From Azolla caroliniana (lineage: Eukaryota; Polypodiophyta), in assembly GCA_043228905.1 (NCBI GenBank), contig JBHGNT010000001.1, positions 34,658,001 through 34,722,000 on the forward strand: 64,000 bases of DNA, in the 5' to 3' direction. Positions 1-12,776 of this stretch are shown here, piece after piece (the first letter of the stretch is position 1; each line of letters starts with the position of its first letter). The position numbers and the translations under genes are program-made. Below the pieces are notes generated by a model, which made no database searches, had not been told where the DNA came from, and saw nothing but the letters and a program-made list of their open reading frames with translations.

Positions 1-876
1 CAAGACATTTCCAACATGGATCGATCTAGGACGGATATTTTCAAAAGCTATGAAATTACATCTCTACGAACACACTGCAATCTTTTAAGGTCTCATAATC
101 AAGTATCGTTGTAGTTCACTTTCATAAAATGCCACGCCACAACGAGAATAGTAGTGAATAGATATGTAGGAGTAATTTGTTTTGGTTTCCTCATTGCCAT
201 ATAGAGTTCCGTCAAGCTTTCGATAAAAATGGACCTACTAATGAAGCGAGGATGATGCCACGTAGTTTAATCGTTCCATTTCACTTCATTTTCTCGTAGA
301 TCAAGCAAGCAAACTATTGTGGAGTCCCATGGCGTGGAGATTAAGGATGGCGTGGCGGGAGACATGTGAAAGGATTAGGGACTCGGAACGTGTCAACGAG
401 ATCCCCACCCACTGGGTCTAGACGGACGGACGGACGGATGGACGTGGCCGGGTTTGAGGGTTTAGGGTTTAGGCCCTAGGGTTTACAGAACACCGACGAC
501 GACGTTGACGGAGGATAACTCCATAAACTACGTATTTACGTATTTATTTGATTCGAAATAATTTTGGCGACATTCCATTATTTTCGCGGCGACTGGTTAG
601 GTGAGAAAAAATCAAATAAATTCAAACCAAAAAACAAAGGAGCAGGCGACAGAGAGACAGATCAGAGAAAGACTCTGAGAGAGCTGGCCATCGCCATCGC
701 TCATCACACAGAATATCGAAGGAAGCTAACGCCCCCTTTAACTCACCGCTCGCCGTATGCGCATTCGCCTATCATCTTCATCACCATCGCCATAGCCTCA
801 CAGTGTGAAGCACTGCACAGGCTTGCGATCATCTCTAACTGAAATCTAGAGAACCATCTTTTCCATCGCTGTCTCC
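1..876. other. Upstream region of the BAHD acyltransferase gene
   Basis: No gene is recognised here. The stretch holds a short GACG-type tandem run near 421-444 and a telomere-motif cluster near 451-485 (separate entry). The 300 bases before the ATG at 877 are rich in CA and AG and probably contain the promoter and 5' leader. An open frame at 564-842 lacks an ATG start and shows no domain, so I do not call it a gene. Confidence 0.6.
451..485. promoter_or_regulatory. Telo-box-like cluster (TTTAGGG motifs)
   Basis: Three overlapping copies of the plant telomere-type motif GGGTTTAGG or GGGTTT lie about 400 bases before the BAHD start codon. Telo-boxes (AAACCCTAA) are known promoter elements in plants, common in genes for translation and growth. 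A role for this one is inferred from the motif and its position only. Confidence 0.4.
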
Positions 877-2880
877 ATGGGCTCTCAAGGTGAAGCTTCA
901 CCATCCCCTCTCCCTCTCAAATTATCTCCCATCGAAACCATCCTTCCATCTCAAAACACAGACTCGACTCCCATCCCGCTCTCTCTGATCGACCACTGCC
1001 TTGCCTACGTCGTGGACACAGTCTACTTCTATCCTAAGCCTATCGAAGGTTGCCACCATCGCCACGAGCTCGTCCCCAAGCTTCGCCAAGCCCTCTCGGA
1101 GATACTCGTCCCTTATCATTTCCTTGCGGGGAGGCTAGCTCAGAACCCCAGCAATGGGATGTTAGAGCTGGATTGTGGGAGGCAGGGAGCCGTCTTTGCC
1201 TCGGCCTCCTGCGAGCTAGCTATGGCCGACCTCGGAGACGTCACATTCCCTAACCCTGCATTTCGTGGCTTGGTCCTGCAGCCACCTCTGCAGAACGCCG
1301 GCGCTGCCAAGATGACAGACGCCCCCCTCCTCATGATGCAGGTAAAAAAAGTATTTACATATATACGTAGATTCATGGGACTGTGAGAGGGCTATACATA
1401 TATACTTAGTTCCCAATCTTTCTTCTCCTCCACAATTCTCTCAGAAATCCATGGAAGCTCCTCGGAGCTATATGTACGTAGTTTAGCCATTGCTTCTCTA
1501 GGAGCAAACTGATCTCCACTCACTCTGAGAAGTTATGCGTCCTATGGTTCCTCCGTGTAACCTCCATCTCCGTCTCTTGTCGTTCGTTCGTTTTTTCCGA
1601 GTACTTGGCCACACCACACACAGTTGCTCTGACATGAGAAGTAAATATAACCATGATTGATTGTTTTGCAGGTAACAGAGTTCAAGTGTGGTGGCTTCAC
1701 CATCGGTTTCTCCATGAATCATGCTGTTTTCGACGGGCAAGGTGCCTTGGAGTTCGTCATGAACTTTGCGTCTCTGTGCAGGGGAGATGGGCTGGTTCTC
1801 GAGCCGAGGCCCCATGACCGAGCTCTCCTCATGCCCCGAAACCCTCCTCGAGTCTCATTCCAACACCCGGAGGTCATCAAGCCCTGCGACATCCCCAAGG
1901 ATAACCCATTCACCACCGCCGACCTTGCAGACCTCGACTTCTCTGCCATGAAGCTCTCACAGTCCCACGTCTTCAAGAGCTTCCCTGTTTCTGCAGACAT
2001 GCTCAACAAGCTGAAGCAAGCTGCCTTGACGAAGCCCCGCGATAAAGATGCCGTTAACGGTGATACTAATGGTGATGGCTATGGGTCCGTTCATGTTACC
2101 AAGTGCTCATCTTTCGACGCCATCGCTGCGCACGTGTGGCAAGCACGCACGAAAGCCATCGACACAGGCAACTCGGATGAATCCACCCCTGCCAAAGCTC
2201 TGTTTGCTGTTGATATCCGGAAGCGAGTCCAGCCCCCGCTTCCTGCTGGATTTGTGGGTAATTTGTTCTCTCCACACCCCTCCCTATCCCTACCTCTGTC
2301 TCTCCATTTGTGGAACCGGAAGAACCTCTGCGTGATCTTTTTGTCCAGAATCTAGTGTAATTGGAAGCTTGATCTTGTCCATAGATTGTGTGAATGAATT
2401 CCATCTTTGAGTTTCTGTTTGATGCATTTTGTTCGGATATGTACCAAAGCATAACCGGGTAGCATATTTTTTTTTGTTTCATTGGGGGAACCTGCAGGGA
2501 ATGCGATTCTCTCAGGATTTGCAAGTGTACCTGCGAAGGCACTGAAGGAAGGCAGCTTGGGTTATGCCGTGAAGAAGATACAAGAGGCCGCTGACACCCT
2601 CACCGATGAGTACATTCGGTCGGCCATTGATTTTGGTGCCGTCCATGGTGGCGGAGTCCCGAACCTTCCGGGCGGGATCTTCTTGTCCGCATGGTGGAAG
2701 CTCCCCTTCTTCCTAATCGACTTCGGCTTTGGGAAGCCTGTCTATGCTGGCCCTGTCATCAATGCCATGGTAGAATTTGTTCTGCTCCTGTCCAATGGCA
2801 CCCAAGAAGGTCTCAATGTCTACATTGCCCTTGAACCTCCCCAAATGGAGAAGTTTGAAAGACTCTTGTATGAGATCTAA
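877..2880 (+). CDS. BAHD-family acyl-CoA-dependent acyltransferase
   Basis: Probable cytosolic enzyme that transfers an acyl group from acyl-CoA to an alcohol or amine, as in phenylpropanoid or cutin/suberin ester synthesis. Exons are 877-1341, 1672-2257 and 2498-2880, joined at GT/AG sites in consistent phase to give 477 residues, a normal BAHD length. The catalytic HxxxD motif reads HAVFD at residues 172-176, directly after the first intron and the conserved CGGF stretch. The second family motif reads DFGFG at 425-429, where DFGWG is usual. The PPLPAGFVGNA segment conserved in BAHD proteins is rebuilt exactly across intron 2. The start ATG at 877 opens an N terminus with the usual LSPIE and LSLID segments. 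The substrate cannot be told: hydroxycinnamoyl transferase and omega-hydroxyacid or fatty-alcohol acyltransferase types are both possible. Confidence 0.92.
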
Positions 2881-4261
2881 GGCTTTTTATTATTAGATTT
2901 TTGCTGGAGGCTCTGCGTCTATCTCTCTTTTGTCTTTTGTAGGCTTTGCATTTTGATGGTTTGAGTGGCATTGGTTTATTATGTTGCCGAATCATCAAAC
3001 GAGTCGAATTCAATCAATAATAGTATTCTTTTTTGGTGGATTCCATGGAGATAAAATATTTGTAGATGATTTATGAACCGTTTTTGGGGCTTTTGATTTG
3101 TTCTCGATTACCGACAGTATGTATTAATATTCATATTATACTAAACCCTTATTAGAAAGGAGCGCAGCATGGAAAATTGGTTCCTTATGGAGATCTAAAG
3201 ATTGTAAAACAAAACATGAATGGAGTACATACTAGATTAGGTAAATCCCCTCTATTGTTAATCTAACGTGTAGAACTTGTAGAGAGAGATCTTATTATGT
3301 TAGTCATAGGTCAAACATGATGACCCCACGGGACAAGAAAAATGCATGTGAAAGTTAGCAGCGGCTATTAAGAACCTTTTTCTAAGCTATTAAATTTAAA
3401 TAAATAGGATAGGAGGAACCCAATCCTCTTGATCATTCTCAAATGGCAATCATTGAAATTTAGCAAAGTTACCACCATTGTCCAATATTGGTAGATATTA
3501 GGATGGGTAGTGTTCGTGGCGCTGAAAGCTTAGCTTGTATGTTTCACTTGCATGTTTCACCATCGGAGTCTATGGGTAATGTGTCTATGTGTGTAGCTAG
3601 GCCTATTATGTACACATATTTTCAAGCCCTTGGAATAGGTCTGCCTATTTAAAAGATTCTCCATCCATCGTTTTTATGATCATGATAGTGCATGCTCATA
3701 GCATTCCCCCTATATCACATTAATCCCTTTCAAAATACCCTTCTCTTATGTTTTGTGAATATTAGTGATGACCTTCACCTAAGTTATGCATACATAACAA
3801 CTCTCTCAACGCGGATGGACACTATGGCTTTGATAGAAATGTGTGCAACTATGGGGTTGGGTTGAAGATATGTGGAAAGCATAGTTGAATGTGATCAAAG
3901 GCATCACATTATACCAACGTGTGATACTCAGAACTCTCAAACTTTTAGAACAAAATGTGCATAGTCAATTAGCCTCATCACCTTTGCCTCAATTAAATGC
4001 CTTGTCTCAAATTGAAGCTTATGTGAACTAAGTTGCATGAAGCTAATGGTTTTGGATGGTAGACATGTATGAGAAAAATGTAGTTAGTTGACTTGGTGAC
4101 TTTGTTTTTGAGAAATAGCATCATGGATTGAACATCTATACTCCATAAGGCAATTATAGAAAATTGGCGAGCTTAATGAAATTTGTGTATGAGCTACTTA
4201 AAAATGGCTTAATTGCAGGGTGGTATTACCAAGACACAAAAATATGGTCTCATATATATAT

Positions 4262-4308
<47 letters not shown>

Positions 4309-5222
4309 AAAGTTGTCTAATCTAGAGGAGAGGATTACATGTTAAACCCCTACATCCTACACCATCATATTTTAAAGGGTAATGGCAAAGCACAAAAATG
4401 TCCCCTAACTTGTGGGGTATTGTACAAGAATAATCATAAGATGTAGTAAAAGATAAACTCATCATAGTAAATTCTTAGAATGCGAGGGGATTCATTAAGT
4501 ATGTAAAAAACTAAGGGTGTTTAGTAGTTACGTCCCCCCTTTTTCCCTTTGTATAAGTGATATGAAACTTACTTGTACGGGTCAATATACATGGCTTACC
4601 ATGAGCCAACACGATGAGAAAACAAGATGTGGTACAAGCATGATGCAACAAAAGATTGATGGGGGGAGGGGGTGCAGGCCCAATACGATGAGAGGTTGAT
4701 AGTGTTTATTTGGTTATTTATTTTTTACTGGCATATGAATGAATGAGACTAGAGAGGCAGATGAAGGGCCAACAACGAGAAGTGTGTGGGTGTGGGTGTG
4801 TCCTCCCCCATAGGGTGTCCAAAACCTTAGGACTAGAAAAGTTTGTTCTTTTGGGGTGGGGGATATTTTTTTGGTTTGTGTGGTTCTGATGGTCTTTGCT
4901 TGTCAAATAAATTAAAAAACAAAAACAAAAAAAACCTAAAGTTACTGAAGCAAAACAGAATGAAAGAAAAATGTGAAATTTAATATTTATTTTGTTGGTG
5001 GTAGAGGAACGAAGCAAGCCAGTGACCGCCCAATGGGAACACGCCACGTGTATGACCCTATCCATCCTCCTCTCTATTTCTTCCTCTTCGATTTCTTCTT
5101 CTTCGATTTCCTTTCATCTTCTCTGCTCTCCCTCCCTCCGCTCTGTGTCTCTCTCTACAGAGCCTCCAACTAGAACACTGCGTTTCCCTCTTTCTTTTGG
5201 CTGAGCTTTGTTTCGTCGAGCT
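2881..5222. other. Intergenic region between BAHD and CHLH genes
   Basis: The first 100-200 bases are probably the BAHD 3' UTR. The rest is AT-rich with no coding signal that I can support. It contains a TA/GA microsatellite (separate entry). The last 150 bases before 5223 are strongly CT-rich and likely form the 5' leader of the CHLH transcript. Confidence 0.55.
4252..4305. repeat. (TA)n(AG)n compound microsatellite
   Basis: About six TA units run directly into about twenty AG units. It lies in intergenic DNA between the BAHD and CHLH genes. Confidence 0.95.
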
Positions 5223-5310
5223 ATGGCGCCCGTGCTGGCCCCATCCTATCAGCTGTGTTGTGTTCCCTATCGCCAGAACTCTAGACCCATCATGTCTTCT
5301 CTACCAGGTA

Positions 5311-5369
<59 letters not shown>

Positions 5370-8300
5370 ATGTGTTCTCTCTATTTCTCTGTTCCTCCCT
5401 AATGCTCTGTTTCTATATCTCTGCTTATTCTCTCCAAATCTCTGCCTATTCATTCTCATGCTCTGTTGATCTCTCCTTCTCTCCAATACTCTGCCTGTTT
5501 GTTTTCTCTCCCCCCCATACCTCTCATTATGTAAACCCTAATTATCTTTTACTTTTGTTATTACCTGTAGGAATTTCTCGAGCATTCTATGAGGGTTTGC
5601 GTCAATCCAACAATGTGGATTTATTAATGGGCACCCTGGTGAGCTATTCGAACTCAATAAAAAAATTGGCGATTTTTTTTAGCTCGTAAGCTCAAAAAAT
5701 TCAGAAAAATTGGTCATTTTTTAGCTCTAAATGTTCATGCAATTCAGGCACCTGGGTTGTTTTTTGAGCTCATAAATCTTGTAGTTCAGAAATTTCGCTC
5801 ATTTTTGAGGTCAAAATAATGCCCACACTATACAGGCCATTTTTGAGCTGAAAAGTTATCACAGCAAACATTTTGTCATTGTTTTGAGCTCATGAAGTGA
5901 ACCTAACTTCCTCTTTTATATGTGAACGTATAGGAACACCGCCTTCTTCCTAAATCTAGCCTCGGATGCCGAGCTTTCCGACAGGTATAAAATAATGAGG
6001 AAACTATCCTTTCTTCTCCATATTTCTTCATTTCAATCTTTTGATTCTTTCAGTACTTTAACATTGTAATGATGTCTTTTCCACTAAATAGACCACGTCA
6101 GCTGTGCTTGCTGGTGAAGAGAGTGTTATTGGCCAGGGTATGTTCACACAGACTCGTCCCGATGTTAGAAGGGTCTCTCCCCAAGGGAAAAACCCTAATG
6201 TAACGGTTGTGAAAGTTGTATATGTGGTCTTGGAAGCACAATATCAATCCTCACTCTCTGCTGCCGCAAATAACATCAATAGAACAAGCAAATCAGTGAA
6301 TTTTGAACTAGTTGGCTACCTTTTAGAAGAATTGAGAGATAGCGCCAACTATGAGATGTTCAAGAAAGATATGGCTGAAGCTAATATCTTCATAGGATCA
6401 CTCATCTTTGTTGAGGAGCTTGCCCAAAAAGTGAAAGCTGTAGTTGATGTTGAAAGGGAACGGCTGGATGCTATCCTTGTCTTCCCTTCCATGCCTGAAG
6501 TGATGAGGCTCAATAAGCTTGGTACGTTCGATTTATCTCAACTTGGGCAATCAAAGAAGAGTTCTTTGTTTAAAGCTTTGAAAAAAAATGGTAACTTTGA
6601 GGAGAATCTGCTGAAGATCGTCCGCACTCTACCCAAGTTGTTGAAGTTACTACCTCTTGATAAAGCACAAGATGCTCGAAGATATGTGATGAGCCTTCAG
6701 TTTTGGCTAGGAGGATCCTCGAGCAACCTCGAGAATTTCCTTAAGATGATAGCTGGAGCATATGTTCCTGCTCTCAAGGCGACTGGCCTCGACTACGATG
6801 ACCCTGTCACTTTCATTGATGTTGGGATCTGGCATCCAATGGCCCCTCGGATGTTCGACGATGTGGGTGAGTACATGAATTGGTATGGCACAAGAAGAGA
6901 TGCCAATGCAAAGCTTAAGAGCCAAGATGCACCCGTCATCGGACTCATATGCCAGAGAAGCCACATTGTCACAGGTGATGATAGCCACTATGTCGCAGTT
7001 GTAATGGAGTTGGAATCAAGGGGTGCAAAAGTGATTCCGATCTTCTCTGGAGGGCTTGACTTCTCTGGGCCTGTTCAGAGGTTTTTCTGTGATCCTGGAA
7101 CTAAGAAGCCATTGGTGCAATCAGTAGTTTCTCTAACAGGATTTGCTCTTGTTGGCGGTCCAGCTAGTCAAGATCATCCTCGGGCGATTGAGGCTCTTCG
7201 TAACCTTGGTGTTCCGTATCTTGTAGCTCTCCCACTTGTGTTCCAATCTACTGATGACTGGTTAGGTAGCAGCCTAGGATTGCATCCTGTACAAGTGGCA
7301 TTGCAGGTTGCTCTTCCTGAACTTGATGGAGGACTTGAGCCCATTATATTTGCCGGTCGTGATGGTCGGACAGGTTCGTTGAAAGTTTCTTTTTCTTGAC
7401 CATTCACTATTTTAAAATTTGGCTTCCAGGCGGCCATATGTAGGAAAGCTTCATGTTATTTTGTTAGAAGATATATTTTGTTGTTTGAGTGACTTGGATC
7501 CTGGTTATATGTAGGGAAATCGCATGCTTTACATAAGCGTGTTGAGCAGCTATGTACCCGGGCTATCAGGTGGGCTGAACTCAAAAGGAAAACAAAGGTA
7601 TGTTGATTGTTCTTTTGGCCCTTCAGTTAGTGATCCTTTATGTCCTGCTATGGATCCCTTAGATACTCTCCTTCGCTACTAGAATAATTCTGACAAAAGA
7701 AAGCACTGATGATCTTGTAAAACTATATAGACATTAACAAAATGATAACTAAGGTACAGTTGCTACTTTTAGGTCCAATAATTCTAATCGTGTCAGATAG
7801 TATGAATCTTGACAAAAATGTATTGTATAGTTGCTTCTTTTGTATGGATCTTGAACATCCACTAAGGTATATGTACTCCTTTTAGCCTACTACAAGTGAT
7901 CTTTTAAATTATATGGATGTTGACAAAAACTAAGGTATAGAATTAAGTTGTATGAATACTGACTAAAAATTAGGATAGGTTCTAGATATCCTGTAATATT
8001 GTACAGATAATGAGGTATAGAATTAAGTTGTATGAATACTGACTAAAAACTAGGATAGGTTCTAGATATCCTGTAATATTGTACAGATATTGACTAACCT
8101 GCTATGGACATTGAATAACTGCTGCTTATATTTTTTCCAGGCTGAGAAGAAGCTTGCTATCACTGTGTTTAGTTTTCCTCCTGACAAAGGAAACGTGGGA
8201 ACTGCTGCCTACCTTGATGTATTTGCTTCAATATTCAGTGTGCTCAAAGGGCTGAAGAAAGATGGATACAATGTCGAGGGTTTGCCTGAAACAGCACAAG

Positions 8301-11247
8301 GTCTCATAGAGGAGATCATCCATGACAAAGAAGCAAAGTTTAACAGTCCTGACTTGAACATTGCATACAAAATGCCAGTCCGGGAATATGAAAGGCTTAC
8401 TCCGTACTCGAAATTACTGGAGGAGAATTGGGGGAAAGCACCTGGTAATCTTAATTCTGATGGGCAAAATCTTCTCATTTATGGTAAGCAATTTGGCAAT
8501 ATATTCATCGGCGTACAACCCACATTTGGCTATGAAGGCGATCCGATGAGGTTGCTCTTTGCAAAATCTGCTAGTCCTCACCATGGATTTGCAGCCTATT
8601 ACACTTTCGTAGAGAACATATTTGGAGCTGATGCACTTCTCCATTTTGGAACTCATGGCTCATTGGAGTTCATGCCTGGAAAGCAAGTTGGAATGAGTGA
8701 TGTTTGCTACCCAGACAGCTTGATTGGAAATATTCCAAACATCTACTATTATGCTGCCAATAACCCATCTGAGGCCACTATTGCAAAGCGGCGGAGCTAT
8801 GCTAACACTATTAGTTACCTTACCCCTCCAGCAGAGAATGCGGGTTTGTACAAAGGGCTGAAGCAACTCAGCGAGCTGATATCCTCCTACCAATCCTTGA
8901 AAGATTCAGGTAGGGGTGAACAGATTGTTAGCAGTATTATAAGTACGGCAAGGCAATGTAATCTTGACAAAGATGTACAACTTCCTGAAGAGGGGGCGGA
9001 GCTAACCGCTGATGAGAGGGATGGGATAGTTGGGAAAGTATATGGAAAAATCATGGAGATTGAGTCTAGGCTTTTACCATGCGGTCTGCACATTATTGGT
9101 GAGCCACCAACTGCAATGGAAGCAATAGCAACTCTTGTTAACATTGCTGCCTTGGATAGGGCAGATGATGGTATCTTTGGACTGCCGACAATTCTGGCTG
9201 AGTCCATTGGCAGAGATATCGAGGAGATCTACAGGAACAACAATAATGGAGTTCTTGAGGATGTTGAGCTTTCGAAAGAGGTCACGGATGTGTGCCGAGC
9301 TGCAATCACAGCATTTGTAGAGGAGACAGTTAACAAGAATGGTCAGGTAGTTAATGTCATGGACAAGCTAGGGTCTCTCTTTGCTGTTCCAAAGAAGGCC
9401 CCATGGGTTTCTGTGGTTCAAAAAACCCAATTCAAGAATGCTAGTAGGGAGAAGATGAGAACACTCTTTGAGTTCTTGGGTGAGTGCTTAAAACAAGTTG
9501 TGGCCAATTATGAAGTTTCAAGCTTGGAAGATGCATTAGAAGGGAAGTATGTAGAACCTGGACCTGGTGGAGATCCGATCCGGAACCCTAAAGTTTTGCC
9601 CACTGGAAAGAACATTCACGCCCTTGATCCACAATCTATACCGACTGTTGCTGCGATGCAATGTGCAAAGACAGTGGTAGATAGGTTGTTAGAAAGGCAA
9701 AAAACAGAGAATGGAGGAAAATTCCCCGAGACCATTGCACTTGTATTATGGGGAACTGATAACATAAAGACTTATGGTGAATCACTTGCACAAGTGTTGT
9801 GGATGCTAGGTGTGGAACCAAAGCCTGATGCCCTTGGACGTGTCAACAAGGTGGAGCCTGTGCCTCTTGAAGAATTAGGGCGACCTAGAGTAGATGTGGT
9901 TGTGAATTGCTCTGGAGTCTTCAGAGATCTCTTCATCAATCAGGTATGGGTTTTAACAAGAAAACCGGGAATTTACTACGAACTCTATGCTAACTTTAAT
10001 GAAGCGGGAAAAGAGTTAGCTCAATATCTATTACTTACGGATTTTGTAAAATAAATATTCACCCAATCATCTATATTCAGGGAATCCTTGAGGTTCCTTA
10101 TTTTTAACTCAAAGATTCCTGTTCTGGTGTGAGACCCCTCCTAAGATCATATCACACAACAAACAATTCGGTCTCATCCATAAAATGTGTCCCAGGAAAA
10201 AAATACTTGCTTCAGGTTTTGGGTCAAGGTTTTAGATTTTAGGGTATAACCTTTATAAGCTTCCCATTTGTGTATGAGCTCCTCAGGATCATATTAAGAA
10301 TGGACAGTTTGTTCTCCATCCACGAAATGTGCCCCATTTATAATTTTGAAATAAACTGAGTTCTTATTTTATGTCCTCTTGTTTTGCAGATGAATCTGCT
10401 TGATAGAGCTGTGAAAATGGTTGCGGAACTAGATGAGCCAACCGAGATGAACTTTGTAAGGAAACATGCCTTAGAGCAAGCGGAGAAGGCTGGCATTCCA
10501 CTAAGGGAGGCAGCAACTCGTATATTTTCAAATGCATCAGGTTCATACTCGGCAAATATAAGCTTAGCTGTGGAGAACTCATCATGGGAAGGCGAGCAAC
10601 AACTTCAAGAAATGTATTTGAAGAGGAAATCATTTGCATTCAACTCAGATGCACCTGGCAGCGGAATGGAAGAGAAAAGACAAGTTTTTGAGATGGCCCT
10701 TGCCACGGCTGACGCAACGTTTCAAAACCTCGATTCATCAGAGATCTCGCTAACTGATGTGAGTCACTACTTCGATTCCGATCCAACTAAACTTGTCCAA
10801 AACCTAAGGAAAGACAAGAAGAAAGTGAGCTCTTACATTGCCGATACCACCACAGCGAATGCACAGGTGAGGAGCTTAGCTGAGACTATGCGTCTTGATG
10901 CAAGAACGAAAATGCTCAACCCTAAGTGGTATGAGGGCATGCTAAGAAGTGGGTATGAAGGTGTGAGGGAGATAGAGAAGAGACTTACTAACACGATGGG
11001 ATGGAGTGCTACCTCTGGGCAGGTGGACAATTGGGTTTATGAGGAAGCTAACTCCACGTTCATTGCAGATGAGGCTATGCAAAAGAGGCTTCTTGATACC
11101 AACCCTAACTCATTCCGGAAGCTCGTTCAAACATTCCTAGAGGCAAACGGCCGTGGGTATTGGGATACATCTGAGGAAAACATTGAGAAGCTCCGACAAC
11201 TCTATGCGGAAGTTGAAGATAGAATTGAAGGAGTAGATAAAGCCTAA
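5223..11247 (+). CDS. CHLH: Magnesium chelatase subunit H, chloroplast precursor
   Basis: Large porphyrin-binding subunit of Mg-chelatase. With subunits CHLI and CHLD it inserts Mg2+ into protoporphyrin IX, the first step committed to chlorophyll, in the chloroplast; the Arabidopsis gene is GUN5. Exons are 5223-5307, 5571-5638, 5934-5984, 6092-7373, 7515-7597, 8141-9943 and 10390-11247, all GT/AG and in phase, giving 1409 residues (about 1380 is usual). Landmarks include the junction [17 protein letters not shown] across intron 4, the [19 protein letters not shown] block after intron 5, [20 protein letters not shown] in exon 6 and the conserved C-terminal [13 protein letters not shown]. This is the CobN/Mg-chelatase domain architecture. 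The first 68 or so residues come from exons 1-3 and are Ser/Arg-rich and poor in acidic residues, fitting a transit peptide. Convergent with CHUP1. Confidence 0.97.
5313..5363. repeat. (CT)n microsatellite in CHLH intron 1
   Basis: About 25 CT units begin only five bases after the splice donor that ends CHLH exon 1. More CT-rich sequence follows through most of the 263-base intron. Confidence 0.95.
7933..8092. repeat. 80-bp direct tandem duplication in CHLH intron 5
   Basis: Two nearly identical 80-base units, each beginning AGGTATAGAATTAAG, lie head to tail just before exon 6. They differ at only a few positions, so the duplication looks recent. Confidence 0.93.
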
Positions 11248-12776
11248 TTGTAGAGGGAGTTTATCCCTCTATAAAGCTCAACAAGCTCAAGTTGAGATTG
11301 TGAGAGATAGAGAGAGGAGATCCATGATCGGCAGTACCCCGTCATCCCTCTTTCTTCTTCAATTATTGTCTTGTAATTCTTTTCATCTCATAACATTTCT
11401 TTGATTTACCCCTTGTAGATGATTTCTCCATTTCTTCAATAATCAAACAATTTGGCATTTTCTCAATTCCCATCTTTGGCATTTTCAGAAAGCCAAGTTT
11501 GTCTACTTTGTATTAATGTTACCATCAATATTCATCCTTGTAAGAAAGCATGTTTGCATTTGAGATCGACTTGATATGGATACAGATATACATGTATTCT
11601 ACAGATAGGTATATATATGTTGACTTTTCAAATGAGATTGACATGTAACCATTACTTGATTTTGTTTAGCAGTCGTGTTTGGTAGTGCTCAAACTGCACA
11701 TTCAGTCTTAGTGATGATGGACATTTGTCGTGGGGACAGTTAATTAACTCCCTCTATCTTAGGCAGACTTTGTAGGGACAACGATCATTAAGTTATTTGA
11801 GCTAGGTGCTTATGCGCCCTCATAATAACGAATAACTTAGCATTGATCTCTTAGTTAACTTGATGAAGAGGAGAATTTGACACTTTCAGAGTACAAGAGA
11901 GTAATACATAAACTTATTTGTGGATGGTTGGGGAGAGTGTATCAAGAAGCGAGTTAGGCTAAGCTTAGATCTCTCTCTCTCTCTCTCATAAGGATATACA
12001 ATAAGTATAGGATTCTCTTAACCAATTGTCTTCACTAACAACAATGTTGAACAAAAAGCTTTTTTTTCCTGAACCAACCTCATATTCATGTTAGACGCCT
12101 TATGCAGACTGAGGGTAATGACAGACCAATCATTGCGTACCCATGATGAAGTAATATACTCCCCTTACACTAAGGGTCAAATGAATCTTACACAACTAAA
12201 ATGAAGGGTCACTGGTTAATGGTGACTAATTAAAGAACCACTAGTTAAAGGTAACTAATTAAAGGACCACGAATTAAAGATTACTTTTGTTGCAATGGCC
12301 AAATTATAAAACGGTTCTCTTGAGCTATCAAGTTCTTCATTGATTATCTACAGCCAAATTATAGAATAATAACGTCTGAATGAAATTCTTGATCCTTGAT
12401 AATGGTTTTATTGAATATGTATCAAGTTGCAAACGAGAATCAATTCATGAGTTGAACATAAAATCACTCACGTACAATTTCACAGACTGGGCAACTATCT
12501 GTAAGATAAAATAAGACCTAATGTCTATATACAGCCGAACTATACCTTTGTAAGATGAGCATCAAATAGGTGCAACGGGATAATTCTTTTGTTTCTAATT
12601 TTCTCTATTTATAATACATATGAAGCGGATACAAACAGGTGCTGCCCTTACATTATACAGAGGAGTTCATGGATTACTCATGAGGCAATGGAGTAAAGCA
12701 TCCATATGGCAATCTTCTCTACATGAATTAGGATTTAGGGTTAACAAATGAAGTAACAACCTTAGGTTATATTTCA
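11248..12776. other. Convergent intergenic region, CHLH to CHUP1
   Basis: Holds the 3' UTRs of two convergent genes. No coding signal is seen. There is a short CT run near 11971-11987 and a small tandem repeat at 12207-12284. Confidence 0.6.
12207..12284. repeat. 29-bp tandem repeat, about 2.7 copies
   Basis: Units beginning RRCCACTRGTTAA and ending CTAATTAAAG recur at 29-base spacing, the last unit incomplete. Lies downstream of both convergent genes. Confidence 0.75.

Noticed and set aside
564-842. 92-codon open frame before the BAHD gene
   Set aside because: It starts at a non-ATG codon, has no domain, and lies in the probable leader and promoter of the BAHD gene.
5197-5689. Leu/Ser-rich frames over the CT microsatellite
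   Set aside because: They are created by the dinucleotide repeat and cross the CHLH exon 1 donor and intron 1.
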